From: DASXMT01 sp035552655 | Lineage (GTDB): Bacteria; Actinomycetota; Acidimicrobiia; Acidimicrobiales; RAAP-2 | Direction of reading: 5' to 3' | Assembly (NCBI GenBank): GCA_035552655.1 | Contig: DASZLD010000027.1 | Location: forward strand, 1-11,326 | Length of the DNA stretch: 11,326 nt | Part shown: positions 6,444-11,326 of the stretch, piece by piece | Numbering within the stretch: the first letter of the stretch is position 1 | Layout of the letters: each line of letters starts with the position of its first letter | Notes under the pieces: generated by a model | The model's database searches: none | Told to the model about the DNA's origin: nothing | What the model saw: the letters and a program-made list of their open reading frames with translations, nothing else | Translations under genes and position numbers: made by a program

Positions 6444-7835
6444 GTGGCCGCCGACGACCTGTTCTCCGGGGCGGCGGAAGAGCGTCTGGCCTCGCGGGCG
6501 CCCCTGGCCGCCCGGCTGCGGCCGCGGACCCTGGACGACATCATCGGCCAGGCCCACCTGGTGGGGCCGGGGGCGCCGCTGCGGGCGCTGATCGAATCGG
6601 ATCGGCTGACCTCGGCCATCTTGTGGGGCCCGCCGGGTACGGGGAAGACCACCCTGGCCTCGGTGGTGGCCACAGCCACGGCCAAGGAATTCATTCCCCT
6701 CTCGGCTGTGACCGCGGGGGTGAAGGACGTCCGCGAAGTGGTGGAGGGCGCCCGGCGGCGCCTGGGCGAACAGGGCCGCGGCACGATCCTCTTTCTCGAC
6801 GAGGTGCACCGGTTCAACCGGGCCCAGCAGGATGCGCTGCTGCCGTCGGTGGAGGAGGGCCTGCTGGTGCTCATCGGGGCCACCACCGAGAACCCGTTCT
6901 TCGAAGTCAACGCGCCCCTGTTGTCCCGGTCGACGCTGTGGCGGCTGGAGCCCTTGAGCAACGAGGAGCTGGGCGAGGTGGTAGCGCGCGGCTTGAAGGC
7001 CGAAGACGCCGAGGCCGAGCGCGACGCGGTGGCCGCTCTGGTCGGGTTGGCCGACGGCGACGCCCGGGCCGTGCTCACCACCTTGGAGGTGGCGTTGGCC
7101 CTGGCCGGCGAGCACGCCGTGACCATCGAGGACGTCGAGCGTGCCCGCCATACCCGCTTGCACCACTACGGCGAGGACGACCACTACGACCAGGTGAGCG
7201 CGTTCATCAAGAGCGTGCGGGGCTCGGATCCCGACGCCGGCCTGTACTGGTTGGCCCGGATGCTCGAGTCGGGGGAAGACGCCCGGTTCATCGCCCGGCG
7301 TCTGGTCATCCTGGCCAGCGAGGACATCGGCGAGGCCGATCCGCTGGCCCTGGTGGTGGCCGATGCTGCCGCCCGAGCGGTTGAGTTCGTGGGGTTGCCC
7401 GAGGCCCAGCTGAATCTGGCTCAGGCGGTGGTACATCTAGCCTGCGCGCCCAAGTCGAACCGGGTGACCGTGGCCCTGGGCCGGGCCCAACAGGACGTGC
7501 GCCAAGGGCCTCGGGGCGACGTGCCCGCCCATCTCCGTGACTCGCACTACCAGAGCGCGGGTTCGATCGGGCACGGGAAGGGCTACGTCTACCCCCACGA
7601 CGAACCCGGGGCCTGGACCGATCAGCAGTACCGGCCCCCCGAGCTGGGGGACACCCGCTACTACGAGCCCAGCGATCGCGGCCACGAAGCGGTGGTGGCC
7701 GAGCGGTTGCGCAGGTGGCGGGGCGAAGCGGGAACGGCGTCCGGGGACGACGAGGAGAGCCGTGGTTCTGGCGCTGCCGAGGAGGTCGGTGCGTCCGGGC
7801 CCCTCGACGAGGGCGGGGGCTCTGACGAGGCCTGA
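6444..7835 (+). CDS. rarA: RarA/MgsA replication-associated AAA+ ATPase
   Basis: Homologue of bacterial RarA (MgsA) and eukaryotic WRNIP1/Mgs1, a clamp-loader-like AAA+ ATPase that acts at stalled replication forks; 463 residues. The start is GTG 6444, giving MAADDLFSG, 14 bases after the aspS stop. The frame is open further upstream, but that would overlap aspS heavily. Seen: LRPRTLDDIIGQAHLVG (25-41), Walker A GPPGTGKT (62-69), Walker B ILFLDEVHRF (115-124), sensor-1 GATTEN (145-150) and the arginine-finger segment LLSRSTLW (159-166). The family's C-terminal oligomerisation domain follows, with DHYDQVSAFIKSVRGSDPD (246-264), RLVILASEDIGEADP (286-300) and the YVYPHDEPGAW motif (381-391). The last 35 or so residues are an acidic Gly/Ser/Glu tail. 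No convincing Shine-Dalgarno precedes the GTG, so it may rely on coupling to aspS. Confidence 0.94.
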   Translation: MAADDLFSGAAEERLASRAPLAARLRPRTLDDIIGQAHLVGPGAPLRALIESDRLTSAILWGPPGTGKTTLASVVATATAKEFIPLSAVTAGVKDVREVVEGARRRLGEQGRGTILFLDEVHRFNRAQQDALLPSVEEGLLVLIGATTENPFFEVNAPLLSRSTLWRLEPLSNEELGEVVARGLKAEDAEAERDAVAALVGLADGDARAVLTTLEVALALAGEHAVTIEDVERARHTRLHHYGEDDHYDQVSAFIKSVRGSDPDAGLYWLARMLESGEDARFIARRLVILASEDIGEADPLALVVADAAARAVEFVGLPEAQLNLAQAVVHLACAPKSNRVTVALGRAQQDVRQGPRGDVPAHLRDSHYQSAGSIGHGKGYVYPHDEPGAWTDQQYRPPELGDTRYYEPSDRGHEAVVAERLRRWRGEAGTASGDDEESRGSGAAEEVGASGPLDEGGGSDEA

Positions 7836-7915
7836 GGCGCCGTATGAGCCGTGCCTGACCAGCGGTGAGGAAATGGGGACGTGGCCGCACGAAAACAGCC
7901 TGACGAGCCGTGAGG
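7822..7915 (+). repeat. Three 16-bp direct repeats upstream of the protease gene
   Basis: CTGACGAGGCCTGAGG (7822-7837), CTGACCAGCGGTGAGG (7855-7870) and CTGACGAGCCGTGAGG (7900-7915) share the pattern CTGACnAGnnnTGAGG. The first spans the rarA stop codon; the others lie in the 115-base gap before the protease start at 7951. Offsets are 33 and 45 bases. They could be binding sites for a regulator of the protease gene or decayed duplications. The rest of the gap shows no strong promoter or terminator; a weak 5-bp stem (7836-7840 with 7851-7855) is present. Confidence 0.5.
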
Positions 7916-7950
7916 ACACGCGGGCACCTGGTTGAGCCAGACTGTCCGCC

Positions 7951-10900
7951 GTGATCCGGTTCGTGCGGGCCCGTCCCAGGTCCCAGAGGTCGGGTCGCGG
8001 CCGGATGGGAAGCCGAGCTGCCGCTACCGCGGCGTCGGTCTTGGTGTTGGCCGGCATGGGCACGGTCATCGGCGTGGCTCCGGCGGGGGCAGCGACACCC
8101 TCCGTGCCTGCGACATGGTCACCAGGAGCAACGGGCGGATCTTCTGCCAGCACGACCGCTTCTTCCACCACGACCGCCCCGAGCTCGGCGACCACATCCA
8201 CCACCGAGGGCACGGTCCCTACTACCCCATCCACCAACCCTTCCACCTCTTCATCCCCTTCCTCTTCGGCCAGCACCCCCACCCCATCAACCGGTTCGAC
8301 TGCGATCCCACCGACCAATGCGACCACGCCGACTCCTTTGGCGGCAGGCGGCGGCCAGACCACCCAATTGCCAGGCTCCATCCCACCGTTGCCCAACGGG
8401 ACGGCGGTGGTCGGGCCGACCAACGCCTCGACCCCGCTGACTGTTGATGTGGCCCTCAAGCCGCGAGACGAGGCTGCCTTCGATGCCTTCGTCAACGGGG
8501 TAACCACCCCGGGGTCCCCGACCTACCACCACTATCTGAACGCTGGAGCGTTCGGCCCCATGTTCGGCCCGACGGCCGGGACCATCGCTTCGGTCCGGGA
8601 CTGGCTGTCTGCGTCGGGGCTGCAAGTGGGTGAGACGTCGAGCGACGGGCTGTTGATCCCGGCGACCGGGACCACGGATCAGATCGAACGGGCCTTTGCC
8701 GTCAACCTGGTCAACACCCAGTTGCCCAGCGGTCGGCTGGCTCGAGCGAACACTCAGAACCCGACGGTGCCCGCATCCCTGGCCAGCTCGATTCAGGGTC
8801 TGGTGGGACTGAGCACCGTGGCCCAGCCGGAACCTCAGGCCTCGTTCGGGCCCACGGGAACCACGGAAAGCCCCGATAGTGGTGGGACTGCACCGACAGC
8901 AGGCCCCTTGGCGCAACAGGCGAACGCATCGGGGCCCACGCCATGTAGCGCGGCCACCTCGGCCGCCACCAGTTTCGGTTCGTATACCGCCAACACGATT
9001 GCCGGGGCCTACGGGCTCTCGAGCCTCTACGGGCAGGGTCGCCTGGGAGCCGGTATCACCGTGGGCATCTTCGAGCTCGAGCCCTACCTGCCCAGTGACG
9101 TCCAGGCTTACGAGACCTGTTACGGCATCTCGAATCCGGTCACCAATATTCCGGTCGACGGGGGAGCGGGGTCCGGCGCCGGCAGCGTGGAAGCCGCGTT
9201 GGACATCGAGAACGTCGCCGGACTGGCCCCCGGCTCCTCGATCAAGGTCTACACCGGGCCGCCGACCAGCTCGGGGATCGATGTCTACAACACCATGGTG
9301 CAGAGCGATTCCGCCCAGGTGCTCACCACCAGCTGGGGTTTGTGCGAGTCGGCGTTCACCCAGCAAGCAGCGAGCGCCGAGAACACCATCTTCAAGGTGG
9401 CGGCGGCCCAGGGACAGACCATCTTCGCCGCCGCGGGCGACTCCGGGTCGGAAGACTGCAGCTTCGAGGGCCAGACCGGTCTGGCCGTGGACGACCCGGC
9501 CAGCCAGCCCACCGTCACCGGGGTGGGCGGTACCTCCCTCTCGCTGTCGGGGTCCGGGGGCGCTTCGACCGAGACGGTGTGGAACGACAGGTACGGGGCA
9601 GGTGGTGGTGGCGTCTCGTCCAACTGGACCCAGCCGTCGTCGCAGACCGGTCCGGGCACGACGACGACACCCACGGCCTGCCCGCTGAGCTCGGGCTCGG
9701 GCACGCAGTCCTGTCGAACGGTTCCCGACGTGTCGGCGTCGGCCGATCCGGCCCACGGCTACATGGTCCTCTGGAAGGGCGGGTGGGTTGCCGTCGGGGG
9801 AACCAGCGCCGGTGCCCCCCTGTGGGCGGCGCTGACGGCCGTGACTGATCAAGGATGCAGTGCTCCGGCCGGTCTCATCAATCCGGCTCTGTACGCCGCT
9901 GGATCGAGCGCATCACCCTCCTTCACCGACGTCACTGCGGGGAACAACGATCTTCTCGGCGTCCACGGTGGTGTGTACGCGGCGACGGCACACTACGACA
10001 GGGCCACGGGATGGGGGACGCCCAAGGCGGGCTCACTGATCACGGCCCTCCAGCCCACAGGCGGTTGCCCGTCGGTCACCGGGCTCAGCCCTTCGGCGGG
10101 GCCCCTCAGCGGGGGCGGGACGGTGGTGATCGCCGGGTCAGATCTGGCTATGACCACCTCGGTGCAGTTCGGCTCGGCCAGGGCCACCGTGACCGCTCGC
10201 ACAGCCAACTCGGTCACCGTGACCGTACCCCCCGGAAGCAACGTGGGATCGGTCCCGGTAACGGTGACAACGCCGACGGGAACGAGCGTCGTCTCCTCCG
10301 CCGCTCTATACACGTACTCAGCAGTGCCAACGGTTAGCTATTGGCTGGCAGCATCCGATGGCGGGATCTTCAGCTTCGGCGCCGCGGGCTTCTTCGGCTC
10401 CACCGGCGGCCAGCACCTGAACCAGCCCATCGTGGGCATGGCCACGACCCCGGATGGTCAGGGCTACTGGCTGGTCGCCTCCGATGGCGGCATCTTCACT
10501 TTTGGCGACGCCGGCTTCTTCGGCTCCACCGGGGGTCAGCACCTCAACCGGCCCATCGTGGGCATGGCCGCTTCGGCCGACGGAAACGGCTATTGGCTGG
10601 TCGCCTCCGATGGCGGCATCTTCACCTTCGGCGATGCCGGCTTCTTCGGCTCCACCGGCGGACAGCACCTGAACCAGCCCATCGTGGGCATGGCCACGAC
10701 CCCGGATGGTCAGGGCTACTGGCTGGTCGCCTCCGATGGCGGCATCTTCACTTTTGGCGACGCTGGCTTCTTCGGGTCGGAGGGCGGCCAGCACCTCAAT
10801 CAGCCCATCGTGGGCATGGCCGCTTCACACGACGGAAAGGGCTACTGGCTGGTCGCCTCAGACGGCGGCATCTTCGCCTTGGGTGATGCCGGCTTCTTCG

Positions 10901-11079
10901 GATCGGAGGGGGGTCAGCCCCTGAACCGGCCCATCGTGGGCTTGGCCGCAACCAACGACGGAAACGGCTACTGGATGGTCGCTTCCGACGGTGGGATCTT
11001 CACCTTCGGCGACGCCGTGTTCGAAGGTTCCACGGGTGGCCAACCACTCAACAAGCCCATCGTGGGCATGGCCAGCTAG
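7951..11079 (+). CDS. Secreted sedolisin (S53) protease with IPT/TIG domain and six C-terminal 42-residue repeats
   Basis: 1042 residues. An Arg-rich N-terminus and hydrophobic segment (about 23-43) with AGAA near 45-48 form a signal peptide. Residues 50-155 are a Ser/Thr/Pro linker, 157-290 the pro-kumamolisin activation domain, and 291-331 a second linker. The S53 catalytic domain (332-702) keeps all key residues: E414 and D418 (ExxxD), oxyanion D497 in AAAGDSGSED, nucleophile S619 in GGTSAGAP, and calcium-site candidates D660 (FTDVTAG) and D683 (YDRATGWGTP). An IPT/TIG immunoglobulin-like domain (707-790) links to six tandem 42-residue repeats (796-1042). No sorting signal or C-terminal membrane helix is seen, so release or non-covalent attachment is likely. 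Sedolisins are acid-active serine-carboxyl endopeptidases. The start is uncertain: GTG 7951 lacks a Shine-Dalgarno, and ATG 8005 would still keep the signal peptide. Confidence 0.92.
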   Translation: MIRFVRARPRSQRSGRGRMGSRAAATAASVLVLAGMGTVIGVAPAGAATPSVPATWSPGATGGSSASTTASSTTTAPSSATTSTTEGTVPTTPSTNPSTSSSPSSSASTPTPSTGSTAIPPTNATTPTPLAAGGGQTTQLPGSIPPLPNGTAVVGPTNASTPLTVDVALKPRDEAAFDAFVNGVTTPGSPTYHHYLNAGAFGPMFGPTAGTIASVRDWLSASGLQVGETSSDGLLIPATGTTDQIERAFAVNLVNTQLPSGRLARANTQNPTVPASLASSIQGLVGLSTVAQPEPQASFGPTGTTESPDSGGTAPTAGPLAQQANASGPTPCSAATSAATSFGSYTANTIAGAYGLSSLYGQGRLGAGITVGIFELEPYLPSDVQAYETCYGISNPVTNIPVDGGAGSGAGSVEAALDIENVAGLAPGSSIKVYTGPPTSSGIDVYNTMVQSDSAQVLTTSWGLCESAFTQQAASAENTIFKVAAAQGQTIFAAAGDSGSEDCSFEGQTGLAVDDPASQPTVTGVGGTSLSLSGSGGASTETVWNDRYGAGGGGVSSNWTQPSSQTGPGTTTTPTACPLSSGSGTQSCRTVPDVSASADPAHGYMVLWKGGWVAVGGTSAGAPLWAALTAVTDQGCSAPAGLINPALYAAGSSASPSFTDVTAGNNDLLGVHGGVYAATAHYDRATGWGTPKAGSLITALQPTGGCPSVTGLSPSAGPLSGGGTVVIAGSDLAMTTSVQFGSARATVTARTANSVTVTVPPGSNVGSVPVTVTTPTGTSVVSSAALYTYSAVPTVSYWLAASDGGIFSFGAAGFFGSTGGQHLNQPIVGMATTPDGQGYWLVASDGGIFTFGDAGFFGSTGGQHLNRPIVGMAASADGNGYWLVASDGGIFTFGDAGFFGSTGGQHLNQPIVGMATTPDGQGYWLVASDGGIFTFGDAGFFGSEGGQHLNQPIVGMAASHDGKGYWLVASDGGIFALGDAGFFGSEGGQPLNRPIVGLAATNDGNGYWMVASDGGIFTFGDAVFEGSTGGQPLNKPIVGMAS
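10336..11076 (+). repeat. Six tandem 126-bp (42-residue) coding repeats
   Basis: Units start at 10336, 10462, 10588, 10714, 10840 and 10966, exactly 126 bases apart; the sixth ends after 37 residues at the stop. The consensus begins GYWLVASDGGIFTFGDAGFF and continues GSTGGQHLNRPIVGMA with a variable xxxDGxG. The first unit is the most diverged (SYWLAASDGG, FGAAGFF). Bases 10411-10511 and 10663-10763 are identical over 101 bases at a 252-base offset, so units 1-2 and 3-4 form a duplicated dimer. The Tyr-Trp and Gly-Gly strand-and-turn pattern suggests a beta-propeller or beta-solenoid fold, possibly one blade per unit. Confidence 0.95.
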
Positions 11080-11091
11080 CTCTGCCGCTGC

Positions 11092-11136
11092 CCCGCATCG
11101 GCCTTCTGTCCCGCATCGGCCTTGCGTCCATCGGCC
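11092..11136 (+). repeat. 18-bp-period short tandem repeat after the protease gene
   Basis: CCCGCATCGGCCTT occurs at 11092-11105 and 11110-11123, with a partial third copy CCATCGGCC at 11128-11136 in the same 18-base phase. It lies in the 126-base gap after the protease stop. No good terminator hairpin with a T-run was found in this gap. Confidence 0.7.
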
Positions 11137-11205
11137 CCCCTGTTCCGTCTTGTTGCTGCCTGCACCTCCTGAGTGAGTAATACACCCTCCTGCGATGATT
11201 CATGT

Positions 11206-11326
11206 ATGGCCACAATGGACCAGCGCAGCAAGCGAAAGGACAGTCGGGGACCGGCCGCTCGGGACACCGCCCGTTCGACCAACCGGTCGAAGAACGGTTC
11301 TGGCGCCTCGTCCTCTGGTGCCTCTG
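11206..11326 (+). CDS. Unidentified protein, N-terminal fragment (runs off window)
   Basis: An ORF from ATG 11206, open to the window end, giving about 40 residues beginning MATMDQRSKRKDSRGPAARD and continuing rich in Ser, Arg, Lys, Gly and Ala. There is no hydrophobic segment or recognisable domain in the visible part. Basic, low-complexity starts of this kind occur on several actinobacterial proteins, including FtsK-type DNA translocases, but nothing here proves that identity. The region just upstream (11171-11205) is AT-richer than its surroundings, with TAATAC at 11178-11183 and GATGAT at 11194-11199, so a promoter is plausible. No clear Shine-Dalgarno precedes either ATG 11206 or ATG 11215. 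A competing frame from ATG 11202 also stays open to the end, so the frame is not certain. Confidence 0.45.
   Translation, partial: MATMDQRSKRKDSRGPAARDTARSTNRSKNGSGASSSGAS

Noticed and set aside
6228..7436. Reverse-strand open frame of 402 codons over rarA
   Set aside because: Antisense shadow of rarA with Gln/Gly/Arg-rich sequence and no motif.
7873..7935. 20-codon ORF before the protease gene
   Set aside because: The GAGG upstream is only 2 bases from the ATG, there is no overlap with the next gene, and the peptide shows no pattern; likely chance.
8287..9852. Reverse-strand open frame of 521 codons over the protease
   Set aside because: Antisense to a gene with an intact S53 active site; composition is that of a shadow frame.
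10336..11076. CRISPR array or mobile-element repeats
   Set aside because: Units are contiguous 126-bp in-frame coding repeats without spacers, inverted ends or transposase.
11064..11087. Terminator around the protease stop codon (AGCTAGCT)
   Set aside because: The palindrome has no room for a loop, flanking bases pair poorly and no T-run follows.
11202..11326. Alternative reading frame from ATG 11202 for the last gene
   Set aside because: It stays open, but its Gln-, His- and Trp-containing product looks like a shadow frame, while the 11206 frame gives a typical basic Ser/Lys/Arg N-terminus; not fully excluded.

Overview
High-GC, densely packed bacterial chromosome segment with every convincing gene on the + strand. 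Gene order (secF, rel, hisS, aspS, rarA) and protein style point to an actinobacterium. The C-terminal repeat family of the large secreted protease (YWLVASDGGIFTFGDAGF-type units) is one I associate with class Acidimicrobiia. That placement is inferred from memory of the families and was not searched.

Layout. 1-582: 3' end of secF (Sec translocon accessory subunit) with a long basic tail. 583-699: short gap with a terminator-like hairpin and a possible leaderless promoter. 700-7835: a compact housekeeping cluster. It holds rel (bifunctional (p)ppGpp synthetase/hydrolase), hisS (6 nt later), a previously unmarked 28-codon repeat ORF, aspS (start codon overlapping that ORF's stop as ATGA) and rarA (14 nt after aspS). 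The spacing suggests one transcription unit linking the stringent response, two tRNA charging enzymes and replication-fork maintenance. 7836-7950: gap with three copies of a 16-bp direct repeat. 7951-11079: a 1042-residue secreted sedolisin (S53) protease with signal peptide, Ser/Thr/Pro linker, pro-domain, complete catalytic residues, an IPT/TIG domain and six tandem 42-residue repeats. 11080-11205: gap with an 18-bp short tandem repeat and a locally AT-richer stretch. 11206-end: start of an unidentified gene with a basic, Ser-rich N-terminus.

No RNA genes, CRISPR arrays, insertion sequences or phage genes were seen. No stretch over 300 bases lacks a gene; the three real gaps are 117, 115 and 126 bases.

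The points most worth a second look are: (1) the exact 27-bp triple repeat between hisS and aspS, which encodes a small translationally coupled peptide; (2) the six-repeat C-terminus of the protease, with a 101-bp perfect internal duplication; (3) the long disordered insert between the synthetase and TGS domains of Rel; and (4) AspRS residues suggesting a non-discriminating enzyme.
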